Below, one piece after another: positions 8,347 through 17,014 of a stretch of 18,894 nt of DNA. The DNA is from Thermoplasmata archaeon. Lineage in GTDB: Archaea > Thermoplasmatota > Thermoplasmata > Thermoplasmatales > Thermoplasmataceae. Location: NCBI GenBank assembly GCA_021797265.1, contig JAJZZZ010000011.1, positions 1 through 18,894 on the forward strand. Direction: 5' to 3'. Under the pieces are notes generated by a model that worked only from the letters and a program-made list of their open reading frames with translations, was not told where the DNA came from and did not search any database. Positions within the stretch are counted from its first letter, which is position 1; each line of letters starts with the position of its first letter. The position numbers and the translations under genes are program-made.

Positions 8347-9312
8347 TTACACTCCATCTATTACTCCGTCCTCGGAGATCTGGATCACTGTCTCCCCTTC
8401 AGGAAGATAGGGCGAATCGATGAGTCTGGCAATTCTCTTGCCCCCCTTACTCTTCCTGAGATATATCCTGAAAGTTGCGGTGTGACCCACAACATTTCCG
8501 CCAATTGGCGCAGTTGGATCACCAAAGAAAACATCCGGCCTGGCCGATACCTGGTTTGTCACCGTTATAACGGCGTTGTATATGGTGCCGAACTTCAGGA
8601 GGTCGTGCATATGCCTGTTGAGAAGCTGCTGCCTCTCCGCCAGTGAGCCTCTTCCCATGTACTCCGACCTGAAATGTGATGTCAGTGAATCCACTATGAG
8701 AAGCTTGATTGGAAATTCCTTGGCAAGTTCCGATGCCCTCTCAGCCAGGAGTATCTGGTGATGCGAGTTGTAGGCCCTTGCCACGTGGATGCGCTTCAGG
8801 ACCTTATCCGGGTCAAGTCCCCTGAACTTGGACATCTGTATGATTCTCTCAGGCCTGAATGTGTTCTCAGTGTCTATGATCAGGACATCTGAATCGAAGC
8901 CACCGTTTTCCACAGGCATCGTTGCATTCACGGCCGCCTGGTGCATGATCTGGGTCTTGCCTGATCCGAACTCACCGAAGAATTCAGTTATTGACTGTGT
9001 CTCAAATCCACCACCCAGGAGGTTGTCAAGATTCTTGCTTCCAGTGGTGAGCTTCTTCACTTCCCTCCTGCGCTCAAGTATCTCCTCGCCGGTCTCGAAA
9101 TTGCCAACATCCGCATATTTCCTGGCAGCGGCTATTATCTTTGATGCATTTCCCTCAGCGATGCCCGCAACATCCGAAAGGTCCTTGGGGGATGCAACGG
9201 CTATGGTCATAACGTCGTCATATCCATTCTCCCTGAGCTTCTCTGCTGTTGCTTCTCCCACTCCTGGCAAATCCTCTATTGTGTATTTCTTCTGCTCCTT
9301 GCTTTCAACCAT
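8347..9312 (-). CDS. radA: DNA repair and recombination protein RadA
   Basis: Archaeal RecA/Rad51 recombinase that forms filaments on single-stranded DNA and drives strand exchange. It has 321 residues. The N-terminal helix-hairpin-helix domain includes [20 protein letters not shown] (13-32). FETG at 72-75 is in the position of the polymerisation motif. Walker A GEFGSGKT lies at 113-120, Walker B LLIVDSL at 204-210, and the DNA-binding L2 region [14 protein letters not shown] with GGNVVGH at about 253-277. No intein is present. It starts at ATG 9312, two bases after the gap stop codon, and precedes the ACT regulator by 13 nt, so all three are probably one transcript. Confidence 0.97.
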   Translation of the reverse strand: MVESKEQKKYTIEDLPGVGEATAEKLRENGYDDVMTIAVASPKDLSDVAGIAEGNASKIIAAARKYADVGNFETGEEILERRREVKKLTTGSKNLDNLLGGGFETQSITEFFGEFGSGKTQIMHQAAVNATMPVENGGFDSDVLIIDTENTFRPERIIQMSKFRGLDPDKVLKRIHVARAYNSHHQILLAERASELAKEFPIKLLIVDSLTSHFRSEYMGRGSLAERQQLLNRHMHDLLKFGTIYNAVITVTNQVSARPDVFFGDPTAPIGGNVVGHTATFRIYLRKSKGGKRIARLIDSPYLPEGETVIQISEDGVIDGV

Positions 9313-9314
9313 TG

Positions 9315-10328
9315 TTACACCCTGTTCCCAATTTTCAGCGTCTTATCAGTCTCAGAAATGGACTTTTCACCGTCCATTAACTGGAACATGGCCCTAATTG
9401 CGTCCACATTTTCGGGTACCACATCGCTTTCCTGATGAACTGCCTGTATGTAATTGAGTTTCGTACCTTTTAAGTTTACGCTTTCTTTCCAGACGGCTAT
9501 TTCATAAAGATCGGACCTGGATCTGCCCATCTCCCTGGCCATGTCCATTATCTGTGCTGTGGACGTAAGCCCGGATTTTCCGGACACCAGCATGATTCGC
9601 CTGTACTTTCCCATCTCAGCTAGAACCTGCTTCTGGTCTGCCGGCTTTTCCAGATCGATGCTGACAACGTGGACATGCATCAGTGTGGTGGGTGCCTTTA
9701 TGGCCACGGTGTCAACGTCAACATTGCCTATGACAGTCTGCAGATCGGGGGCGTGGTGAGAAGGAAATTTCAGGCTTGGCTCAAGTGCGTTTATGGGACC
9801 CTTTGAACTGTCATTGGGGTCCGTGGCCCTTCTTATGAGGGTGGCATTGACGTGCTTCACTCCAAATGATTTCCGGACAGATGTCACGGTCCTGGCCAGG
9901 GCCGTGGTGTTGCATGAAACAACCCTCACATAGTCCTTTCCCCATGAGTCCATGAAATTTGAGTATGCATTGAATGAGGCCTGGGCAATCTCATGATCCT
10001 CGCCTCCCTGGAAAATGGCCTTGAGTCCATTCTTCCTGTAGGTTTCAATATTCTTCCTGCCCATTCCTTCAGGAGTTGCGTCCACAATTATATCGGAATC
10101 AGATATGAGGTCTTCCAGCGTCCCGGATGCCTTCAGCGAAGAGTTGTTGAACGATTCCAGCGATTTTGCATCAGCCGCAAATATCCTGAAATCATGCATG
10201 GCTGATTCGGCCACATAATCCGGCCTGGTTTTCACTATGCCTGTAACAATCATGTCCTTCTGCAATCTCACTGCCTGAGCGACTCTCCTGCCGATGGTAC
10301 CATAACCATTGATTCCTACCTTGATCAT
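9315..10328 (-). CDS. gap: Glyceraldehyde-3-phosphate dehydrogenase, archaeal type
   Basis: Interconverts glyceraldehyde-3-phosphate and 1,3-bisphosphoglycerate using NAD(P). In Thermoplasmatales, which use a non-phosphorylating Entner-Doudoroff route, its main job is probably gluconeogenesis (inference). It has 337 residues, with the nucleotide-binding [12 protein letters not shown] at 5-16 and the catalytic cysteine in SCNTT at about 138-142 (C139). [17 protein letters not shown], near 166, is typical of the archaeal form rather than the bacterial GapA type. It is first gene of the gap-radA-ACT unit. A TATA box at 10352-10361 lies 28 nt upstream of the ATG, so its message is probably leaderless. 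It is divergent from the giant surface protein gene. Confidence 0.95.
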   Translation of the reverse strand: MIKVGINGYGTIGRRVAQAVRLQKDMIVTGIVKTRPDYVAESAMHDFRIFAADAKSLESFNNSSLKASGTLEDLISDSDIIVDATPEGMGRKNIETYRKNGLKAIFQGGEDHEIAQASFNAYSNFMDSWGKDYVRVVSCNTTALARTVTSVRKSFGVKHVNATLIRRATDPNDSSKGPINALEPSLKFPSHHAPDLQTVIGNVDVDTVAIKAPTTLMHVHVVSIDLEKPADQKQVLAEMGKYRRIMLVSGKSGLTSTAQIMDMAREMGRSRSDLYEIAVWKESVNLKGTKLNYIQAVHQESDVVPENVDAIRAMFQLMDGEKSISETDKTLKIGNRV

Positions 10329-10351
10329 GTTATTACTCCATTGCCTGCCTG

Positions 10352-10361
10352 CATATAATAG
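10352..10361 (-). promoter_or_regulatory. Box A promoter of the gap-radA-ACT operon
   Basis: On the minus strand the sequence is TATTATATGC, centred about 28 nt before the gap ATG (10328). It is spaced for leaderless transcription. Confidence 0.6.
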
Positions 10362-10390
10362 TTCAATTCACGTGGTTCATGTATATTTTT

Positions 10391-10404
10391 TATATAACTT
10401 ATAC
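10391..10404 (+). promoter_or_regulatory. Box A promoter of the giant surface protein gene
   Basis: TATATAACTTATAC ends about 23 nt before the ATG at 10427, fitting a leaderless transcript. A CACGTG palindrome at 10369-10374 lies between this promoter and the divergent gap promoter. Confidence 0.55.
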
Positions 10405-10426
10405 CTTAATGGCGATTCATTAATCT

Positions 10427-13400
10427 ATGACATTAAAGGTATTAATGGTTATAATAGTATTAAGTATACTTTTACCAATTCTGGTAATTATTCCCGATGT
10501 TTCATCTGGGTCAAGTATTCAATCTCCCGTCAGCAGCCCGGGCTACTATAACTTCACGGCCATGCAATCAGGCCAGTATCCCTCCAACACAAGCTGGGTA
10601 AGCTTCAATAATACCCCGCTCAATTCCTATTCACATATGGCTGCTGGCAAAGCAGCGCCGGTTTCAGGATTCGACGTAAACACGAGCGCTCCCCTATCCA
10701 GCCCGGAATATTTTTACGTAAATCTCAACGGGACAGCCAATGAAAGCCTGAAGATAACTTACTCGTGGAGTGATGCAGAAAACCTGCTGACCACAATCGA
10801 CAACCTGATAGTAATGCAGGGGGACCACGATATCATCCACTACTTTTTTGGCCCGGGTGAGAAGAACGACGCCTCCAATCAGTACGTTTACGGCAAGACC
10901 ATCCAGAAACTGGGGCAGGATCCAGCAATGGATGCATTCCAGACAGTTGAATTATCGTGGAACAGCCTGTATCCCGGCAAAATATTCTTCTCAGCCGAAA
11001 GTGGCTACAACTCAACGGGAAATTTCCCGCTCGTTGTATCGGTCAACAGTACATTGCAACCGGGTAACTTCAGCCTTCTTGTGGGCGGGAGCAACTGCAG
11101 TATCACCATGGATGAGCTCTACGTTGCCGGGCATGATGAGGGCTTTAGCCCGCTGCATTCCAGAAACTACTCATACGAGTTGCAGCAGTCCGGAAACGTG
11201 ACCAGCAGCATGGGAAATGCATCTGAACCGGTGCTGGACCCTGAACTGAACGATGTCCTGTTCGTTGCAATTTCCAGCAACATTTCCATCTCCTACTGGA
11301 ATTACGCTAACCAGACTGCAGGTATCATCACTCAGGTACAGTCCCTATGGGAAGGAAAGTCTGTCTCGGAAGTATCCGGCAACATGGAATATATTGCCTA
11401 TGGGAACAGCACTGAAGTGGATATGATTGCCGTTAACCTGGCAAATCTTTCGGTGTCGTGCACACTTGCGCATGGACATTTCCCATATTTCACCGGGATC
11501 TTCTTTCTCAGCGGCAGATTCGTAATGGTTTCCCGTTTCTCACTGGTCGCAATAAATTTCACCAGCGGATCGTCCACATCATACAATATTTCACTGGGCA
11601 GCAGCAGCTCAGTTGTGGCTGTCAACCAGTCCCAGGGAAGCATCACCGGAACTGATCTCAACCTATCGACTGGAGAAACCAGTTATTTCACTCTAAATAA
11701 GACGCTCAAGATGACTGAGGTTCATGGACAGGCATTCCATGGAAATATTGAGGATACTGGAGCGATCTGGGAAACCCAAGGGATATACGGAGTCCTGGTA
11801 AATGCAACCACCGATGGAGACTACTCCTTCTGGGTTGAATCGGGAAATTACAGCCGGATGCTTATGATCAATGGAAGCCTTGATACCTGGTCGGGGAGTG
11901 GAGGGGCTGCACTGCATATGGCTTCCGGACAGGCTGAGTTCCTGGTGCATGATTCTGTCATACTCAGCAACATTTTCGTGCGGAACATAACCGGTGTCTA
12001 TCTTGATGCCAATGCTTCTGCGGGCGCAGTAGCTACCGGGAATAATCTGTACATATTTTACAGCACCTCAGAGCCTCTTTCTCCTGATGGCATAGCCGTC
12101 AGGCTGGATCCGGTGGGCATAATAACACACAATTCAACCGTGGGATACTCAGTGGAATCCAACCTGACATACAGCCTGAATGTAACCCTTGATGGGACTG
12201 GACTTCCAGCCAGTAACGGCAACATCGCCATCAATGCCTCCCTTTTTCCCACCGGGACATACCGGCTCACGGCTACGGCCAGCAACATTGCAGGCTATTC
12301 ATCCTCAGTGTATGAAGATGTTTCCATCGACAGCCAGAGGCCTGTCATATCTGTGAATCCAGGCAATAGAACATATATCTCCCAGTCGCAGGGGTTTGCC
12401 ATAAATATAACAGGAACTATTGGCAATGGCACAACAAGAGTGCAGTGGAATGGCGGAACGTTCACCTCAAGTTCTCTTAGCTTCGGGCTGTTTGTATCAT
12501 CCAACCCGGGAAAGCTGGTACTCTGGGTCAACTTTACAGACAGCTTTGGAATAGTGCATTCCAGATGGTTCAACTACACCACCATAACAGGCATTTCAGG
12601 GGGAACTTCCATAGGCATAACCAATGGAACATTCTACAGCAGGAACAACATAACCGTGCACTGGGGAGGGGTTGGGAATGCTTCACATTACGACCTTTAT
12701 GTTCGCGGAGCCCATGGGAATAACTCATATCAGCTTGACCGGAACTGGACAACTCTCAATCTGACAAACGGGAATTATGTCCTGTCACTGAATGTAACGC
12801 TTCTTGATGGTGAAATCGTCTTACTTGGCTCCAGGAACTTTGGGATCGAGACATTCCGGCCCATGTTGAGTGTGAACACATCCGGATCCCGGTTTCTTTC
12901 ATTCTATGGTGATTCCAGCAATGACACCCTGACAATCAAGGCCACAAGTAACGTCACCTCACAGATATCCGCATCCATCATTTATGGCGGAACTGTGCTT
13001 CAAAAGTGGGGTGTGGACGGAAAAAACTGGAGTACGATCCTTGATCGGGGCAGTGATCTCTTCCACCAGAACGGCACCTATCATATGGATATTCAAGCAA
13101 CTGGCCAGAGTGGCCTGATCTCATACCGTAACCTGTCATGGAGCGTGAACAACACAATCCCGGCTGTTCCATTTTTCCAGGACCCTCTCATCTACACAAA
13201 TTCAACCGTACTGCATTTCATGAATGCGGACAGCGCCAGGGTATCCATCACGGCGAACATAAGCAGCGGTAAATCATGGGTAATTTATTCTGCCCATGAC
13301 GGCAACATCACTTTACCTTACGGAAATTCTACATACAATGTGACATTTTACGCCAGGAACATCTGGAACAATTCTGCCAACGATACCATCAGGGTAATGA

Positions 13401-14197
13401 GCTATGATCAGCCTCCTGCAATATCGGTGAGTGTTGCGAACCTGAATCTTTCAGGCACAAACATAACAACACTGGCCTTTTCCGTTACGGATGCGGTTCC
13501 AGCATACGTTGAGGCGAAGATGGGCAATTCCACTGTCCTGTATTCTGGAGAAGCAGATTATGGCAATTTAACAATGCACTTCCATGCTGACGGGAATTAC
13601 AGCGTTTTTCTGACAGTCACAGACCTGTGCGGAAACATAAACCGTACAGAAATCACAGGAATAAATGTCACTTACTATCCGCAGATAACTGGCATAGGAA
13701 TAGCATACAGCATAATATCAGGATTTGCAGAATTTCATCCTGTTGTTCACGGCACTGATCTTCAAAACCTCAGGTACTCATGGACTGTATCCGGGCATCC
13801 CTATGGAGGATCGTCAGTGAACATATTTCTGCTGCCCGGGTACCACACCGTGAAACTTGATGTCCAGTTTAACGGTCATGGAAACAGCACGACCACGACA
13901 GTTTTCACTCTTGGTTTCATTCCTGAGTTACTGGCAGTCATAGTTCCCGTATCCCTGGTTGCATACAGGCAGATTGCCTATGTTGCGGACGAGGATGCCG
14001 CGGCTGAACTTATACTTGGAATGAGAAACGGAAGCATACGTGATATCATGAGGAAAGGCAGAGCCACCAGAATCAGGAAGAAGACCATGGAATCTGTCCT
14101 CAGGAGAATGATTGACAGCGGGAAAATCCTCATACTTGCTGATCCTGATGGGCAAAAATATGCCATGGATCCCTTAACAGCCAGAAGAAGAAACTGA
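10427..14197 (+). CDS. Giant N-glycosylated surface protein with C-terminal membrane helix and putative cytoplasmic winged-helix domain
   Basis: 1256 residues; I recognise no named family. Residues 4-22 are a hydrophobic signal or anchor segment. The ectodomain is rich in Asn, Ser, Thr and Tyr, with about 65 N-X-S/T sequons by hand count and only three cysteines. Likely fold order, by pattern only: lectin/LamG-like (about 45-250), beta-propeller-like repeats (about 270-555), several Ig-like beta-sandwiches (about 560-1080), and a PKD-like module (about 1085-1160) with YSWTVSG and LLPGYHTVKLDV. One membrane helix follows at about 1164-1184 (FIPELLAVIVPVSLVAY). The last 70 or so residues are basic and look like a winged helix: AAELILGMRNGS, IRDIMRKG, a helix TMESVLRRMIDSGK, then strands ILILADPDGQKYAMD. 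It could be a sensor passing an outside signal to DNA, or an adhesin whose tail binds something else. Its TATA box is at 10391-10404. A 191-residue sequon-bearing membrane protein follows. Confidence 0.85.
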   Translation: MTLKVLMVIIVLSILLPILVIIPDVSSGSSIQSPVSSPGYYNFTAMQSGQYPSNTSWVSFNNTPLNSYSHMAAGKAAPVSGFDVNTSAPLSSPEYFYVNLNGTANESLKITYSWSDAENLLTTIDNLIVMQGDHDIIHYFFGPGEKNDASNQYVYGKTIQKLGQDPAMDAFQTVELSWNSLYPGKIFFSAESGYNSTGNFPLVVSVNSTLQPGNFSLLVGGSNCSITMDELYVAGHDEGFSPLHSRNYSYELQQSGNVTSSMGNASEPVLDPELNDVLFVAISSNISISYWNYANQTAGIITQVQSLWEGKSVSEVSGNMEYIAYGNSTEVDMIAVNLANLSVSCTLAHGHFPYFTGIFFLSGRFVMVSRFSLVAINFTSGSSTSYNISLGSSSSVVAVNQSQGSITGTDLNLSTGETSYFTLNKTLKMTEVHGQAFHGNIEDTGAIWETQGIYGVLVNATTDGDYSFWVESGNYSRMLMINGSLDTWSGSGGAALHMASGQAEFLVHDSVILSNIFVRNITGVYLDANASAGAVATGNNLYIFYSTSEPLSPDGIAVRLDPVGIITHNSTVGYSVESNLTYSLNVTLDGTGLPASNGNIAINASLFPTGTYRLTATASNIAGYSSSVYEDVSIDSQRPVISVNPGNRTYISQSQGFAINITGTIGNGTTRVQWNGGTFTSSSLSFGLFVSSNPGKLVLWVNFTDSFGIVHSRWFNYTTITGISGGTSIGITNGTFYSRNNITVHWGGVGNASHYDLYVRGAHGNNSYQLDRNWTTLNLTNGNYVLSLNVTLLDGEIVLLGSRNFGIETFRPMLSVNTSGSRFLSFYGDSSNDTLTIKATSNVTSQISASIIYGGTVLQKWGVDGKNWSTILDRGSDLFHQNGTYHMDIQATGQSGLISYRNLSWSVNNTIPAVPFFQDPLIYTNSTVLHFMNADSARVSITANISSGKSWVIYSAHDGNITLPYGNSTYNVTFYARNIWNNSANDTIRVMSYDQPPAISVSVANLNLSGTNITTLAFSVTDAVPAYVEAKMGNSTVLYSGEADYGNLTMHFHADGNYSVFLTVTDLCGNINRTEITGINVTYYPQITGIGIAYSIISGFAEFHPVVHGTDLQNLRYSWTVSGHPYGGSSVNIFLLPGYHTVKLDVQFNGHGNSTTTTVFTLGFIPELLAVIVPVSLVAYRQIAYVADEDAAAELILGMRNGSIRDIMRKGRATRIRKKTMESVLRRMIDSGKILILADPDGQKYAMDPLTARRRN

Positions 14198-14223
14198 ATC
14201 CGTGTCTGGAGAAATGCAGTGAA

Positions 14224-14234
14224 AAACTTATTTA
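14224..14234 (+). promoter_or_regulatory. Candidate box A for the small membrane glycoprotein
   Basis: AAACTTATTTA lies about 38 nt upstream of the ATG at 14267, which would give a leader of roughly a dozen bases. It suggests the small gene may be transcribed on its own as well as from the upstream gene. Confidence 0.35.
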
Positions 14235-14266
14235 CGGAAATTCATATCTGCCTCGGATTAAATTTC

Positions 14267-14842
14267 ATGAAAAACAAGACAGCCATTTCACTTGCGGCCC
14301 TGGCATTCATTTTTGTGCTGGCCGTTGCTCCAATATCCGCCATGGGAAGCACCCCAACACTGAGCCCGCCGCCATCAAGCCTTCCCGCCACCACGTATTA
14401 TATAAATGGAACTGAAACCCATTATACAATCAGCACTACGGAGTGGAACTCATTCTTTGCGGATATAATAGATAACAGTACATACGTGACATACAACTGG
14501 AGTGGAAACGCAACGCAGGACCTCATAGTCTTCGATCTTTCATACACCGGCCTCAACCCATATGGGCTGGACCTTATAACAGCGCTGTCTTCAATTGGTT
14601 TCCCCAGTGTCCAGAACTTCACCATTGCGTTCAAGATGACTGAAAACCAGCAATCCCTTGTGACCAGTGGAGGCAGCCACCTGTCAAACATCAAGGCTCT
14701 TGATTCCGGTGCTTATCCCGGATTTTCTTGGTCCAAGCCCAGGGTTGTCAGCCTTTATGACGATTACAGGGATGCGGCAATAATTGTGGCGATATTCGCA
14801 GCCACCTTTGTGCTTTACTTCTACTTCAACAGAAAGCGCTGA
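14267..14842 (+). CDS. Small type I membrane glycoprotein, unknown function
   Basis: I do not recognise this family. 191 residues from the ATG at 14267. MKNKTAISLAALAFIFVLAV begins a signal peptide ending near ISAMGS. A Pro/Ser linker follows, then a compact exposed domain of about 120 residues with five sequons (NGT, NST, NWS, NAT, NFT). One membrane helix, AAIIVAIFAATFVLYFYF, lies just before the terminal NRKR. The topology is therefore outside domain, single helix, minimal cytoplasmic tail. I prefer this ATG to the in-frame GTG at 14219, because only it puts the signal peptide at the N-terminus. It lies 69 nt after the giant surface protein and shares its sequon-rich composition, so a partner or subunit role is plausible but unproven. 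Confidence 0.75.
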   Translation: MKNKTAISLAALAFIFVLAVAPISAMGSTPTLSPPPSSLPATTYYINGTETHYTISTTEWNSFFADIIDNSTYVTYNWSGNATQDLIVFDLSYTGLNPYGLDLITALSSIGFPSVQNFTIAFKMTENQQSLVTSGGSHLSNIKALDSGAYPGFSWSKPRVVSLYDDYRDAAIIVAIFAATFVLYFYFNRKR

Positions 14843-14850
14843 GACCATCA

Positions 14851-14860
14851 CTTATATATC
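14851..14860 (+). promoter_or_regulatory. Box A promoter of the ubiX-Mut7C-pelota operon
   Basis: CTTATATATC is centred about 31 nt before the TTG start at 14887. A second TATA-like ATATAC at 14864-14869 is also present. Confidence 0.5.
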
Positions 14861-14886
14861 CCATATACATCTTTTATGGATATTCA

Positions 14887-15450
14887 TTGAAGGGAGACAA
14901 TAGGATAGTTGTAGGCGTCACAGGGGCTTCAGGTACTGTTCTTGCAGTCAGGCTTCTCGAATCGCTGAAGAATTTTGAACGCCACCTGGTCATCTCCGAT
15001 GGCGCAAAAAGGGTCATGTCTGCTGAGACTGACCTGGCTGCTGAAGACTTTACCAAAATGGCTGAGCATGTCTATGATGATTCGGATCTTGCTGCTCCGG
15101 TGAGTTCCGGTTCATTCAGGTTCAGGAGCTTTGTCATAATTCCCTGCTCCAACACCACACTTGCCAGGATGGCTGCAGGAATGGCTGACACCCTAATTAC
15201 ACGGATCGCCGCAGTATCCATGAAGGAGAGGAGAAGGATGGTTATTGTGCCCAGAGAGATGCCACTGAGCTCCATATACATTGAAAACATGCTGAAACTG
15301 TCAATGAACGGTGTCATAGTGGCTCCTGCAATGCCAGGCTATTACACAAAGCCAAAGACTGCCGATGACATGGTGAATTTTGTTGTATCACGGGTTCTGG
15401 ATCTCATGGGCATCGACAATGAAATGTCAGGGCGATGGAAAGACTACTGA
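14887..15450 (+). CDS. ubiX: Flavin prenyltransferase UbiX/PAD1 family
   Basis: Joins dimethylallyl phosphate to reduced FMN to make prenylated FMN, the cofactor of UbiD-family decarboxylases. The 187-residue flavoprotein has GVTGASG at 10-16 (FMN phosphate loop), SSGSF at 73-77, PCSNTTLARMA from 86, PREMPLSSI at 122-130, and PAMPGYYTKPKT with VSRVLDLMGID near the end, all typical of UbiX. No ATG is available in frame, so the start is TTG at 14887. A four-codon ORF, ATG GAT ATT CAT TGA, overlaps this TTG. No ubiD is in the window; the cofactor could serve menaquinone synthesis or another UbiD-type decarboxylase. One base separates its stop from the Mut7-C gene. Confidence 0.93.
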   Translation: MKGDNRIVVGVTGASGTVLAVRLLESLKNFERHLVISDGAKRVMSAETDLAAEDFTKMAEHVYDDSDLAAPVSSGSFRFRSFVIIPCSNTTLARMAAGMADTLITRIAAVSMKERRRMVIVPREMPLSSIYIENMLKLSMNGVIVAPAMPGYYTKPKTADDMVNFVVSRVLDLMGIDNEMSGRWKDY

Positions 15451-15451
15451 A

Positions 15452-15919
15452 ATGAGATTCTTCGCTGACAGCATGCTGGGGAAGATGTGCAGGTGGTTGC
15501 GTCTGATGGGGTATGATGTTGGGTATGCAACCTCTGACATGGCAGATGATGCAATCATTGATATATGCTCAGGGGAAAATCTGATCCTCATAACAAGGGA
15601 CAGGGAACTTTCCATAAGGTACAGAAATTCCATGTACATCAAATCTGACAGGTATGAGGAACAGATCAGGGAATTCGTTGCAAGATTCCCTCCTGATGAA
15701 TCCCTGTATTTCACAAGATGTCCACTCTGCAACGGACTGCTAAGGGTTACTGACGATCCGGCCATTATGGAAGGCCTGCCACCTGGTGTAAGGAAGATGC
15801 AGAACAAGGTCTACATTTGTACTCAGTGTGGAAAGGTCTACTGGGAGGGGACTCACTATGCATCAATAAAGAATGAGATCAGGTCCATAGTCCATGGCGC
15901 AGCGGGGAAAGACTCATGA
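15452..15919 (+). CDS. Mut7-C RNase domain protein (PIN-like nuclease with zinc ribbon, COG1656-like)
   Basis: A 155-residue protein of the Mut7-C family, predicted PIN-fold RNases. The N-terminal motif MRFFADSMLGKMCRWLRLMG carries the first acidic residue (D6). D32/D33 and D50 in ITRDREL supply further candidate metal ligands. The C-terminal half has two CxxC pairs, RCPLCNG (C90, C93) and ICTQCGKVYWEG (C123, C126), making a zinc ribbon, and ends in the conserved WEGTHY segment. The start is ATG 15452, one base after the ubiX stop. The upstream in-frame extension lies inside ubiX and is discarded. Its stop overlaps the pelota start as ATGA, so synthesis is probably coupled, hinting at RNA cleavage during ribosome rescue. 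The substrate is not known to me. Confidence 0.88.
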   Translation: MRFFADSMLGKMCRWLRLMGYDVGYATSDMADDAIIDICSGENLILITRDRELSIRYRNSMYIKSDRYEEQIREFVARFPPDESLYFTRCPLCNGLLRVTDDPAIMEGLPPGVRKMQNKVYICTQCGKVYWEGTHYASIKNEIRSIVHGAAGKDS

Positions 15920-16953
15920 GGATCACTGAAAAGAAGGATTCGGAGTGGATTACTGTACACGTGGATTCCGACGATGATTTATGGTACCTGAAGAACCTCA
16001 TAAATCCCGGAGATATGGTCAGGATGACGACCCTGAGGAGGGTGGAGAAGCAGCAGGACATGAACAGATCAAAGGAATCCCCAAGAAAGCCTGTGACTGC
16101 ATCCATAGTGGCTGAGAGCGTTGAATTCCAGGATTTCTCCGGAAACCTGAAGGTTCTTGGCACAATCAGGGAAGGCCCGGAGGATATCATTGGAGATCAT
16201 CAGTCATTCAATATATCGCCCGGTGACAACTTCGACCTGAAGAAGCAGCAGTGGCTGGAACAGCAGCGGGAACTACTTGCCGAAGCCCTGGATAACAAGT
16301 TTTCACAGAAGTTCTATTTCATTGCTGCTGATGATGAAACCGCATGGATTCTTATGCTGAAATCCTATGGGATACAGAGCATAGGCAAGATCGATTCACA
16401 TCTTACAGGAAAGGCTTACGAAAGTAATTTCTCTGAACAGGATTTCCACAGGGAGATTGTTGAGTCCTGCCGCAGGATGCTTCCGGAGGGGAGCACCATA
16501 ATTATCCTTGGGCCAGGATTCACCAGAGAAAAGATAGTCAACTCCTTCAGAACATATGGCGGACCCGGATTCCGGGTGGTAACATACCCCACCAACAGAT
16601 CAGATGTTGGCGCTGTCTGGGAATTCCTTAATACTCCCGAGGCCGATGCTATTTTCAAGGACCTGAGAATTTCAGGAGATTCCAGACTCGTTGAGAGCTT
16701 TCTGAGGCACGTTGGGACAGATGGCCTTGCAACATATGGTTACGGAGACGTTCTGAAGGCGCTTGAAGCAGGTGCCGTTGACACACTGATGATATCAGAG
16801 GAGAAATTCAGGACTCCTGAGGGCAGGAAACTTCTGGAAGATGCCAGAAACTATGGTACAAGAGTGCATATAATAGGAACAGGTACTGATCCTGGAAGGA
16901 TAGTGGCTAATTTCGGAGGATATTGCGCCATCCTGAGATACCGGTTGTCATGA
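15916..16953 (+). CDS. pelA: mRNA surveillance protein Pelota (archaeal Dom34)
   Basis: eRF1-related factor that enters the A site of stalled ribosomes with aEF1A and, with ABCE1, splits them (no-go and non-stop rescue). It has 345 residues, the normal length for archaeal Pelota. The N-terminal Sm-like domain 1 (about 1-130) starts MRITEKKDSEWITVHVDSDD and includes GDMVRMTTLRRVE. eRF1-like domain 2 (about 131-255) contains IIILGPGFTREK. Domain 3 (about 256-345) contains LATYGYGDVLKALEAGAVDTLMISEE in pieces and ends GGYCAILRYRLS. No GGQ loop is present, as expected for Pelota rather than aRF1. It overlaps the Mut7-C RNase gene by four bases and is the last gene of the run that begins with ubiX; a tRNA-Glu follows 61 nt later. 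Confidence 0.95.
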   Translation: MRITEKKDSEWITVHVDSDDDLWYLKNLINPGDMVRMTTLRRVEKQQDMNRSKESPRKPVTASIVAESVEFQDFSGNLKVLGTIREGPEDIIGDHQSFNISPGDNFDLKKQQWLEQQRELLAEALDNKFSQKFYFIAADDETAWILMLKSYGIQSIGKIDSHLTGKAYESNFSEQDFHREIVESCRRMLPEGSTIIILGPGFTREKIVNSFRTYGGPGFRVVTYPTNRSDVGAVWEFLNTPEADAIFKDLRISGDSRLVESFLRHVGTDGLATYGYGDVLKALEAGAVDTLMISEEKFRTPEGRKLLEDARNYGTRVHIIGTGTDPGRIVANFGGYCAILRYRLS

Positions 16954-16985
16954 CCTGCAAGAAACGCACCGGCTACAAAAATACA

Positions 16986-16993
16986 TATAAGTA
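16986..16993 (+). promoter_or_regulatory. Box A promoter of tRNA-Glu
   Basis: TATAAGTA is centred about 25 nt before the mature 5' end of the tRNA (17015). Confidence 0.5.
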
Positions 16994-17014
16994 TGTGGGT
17001 TTAGGGTCTGTTCT

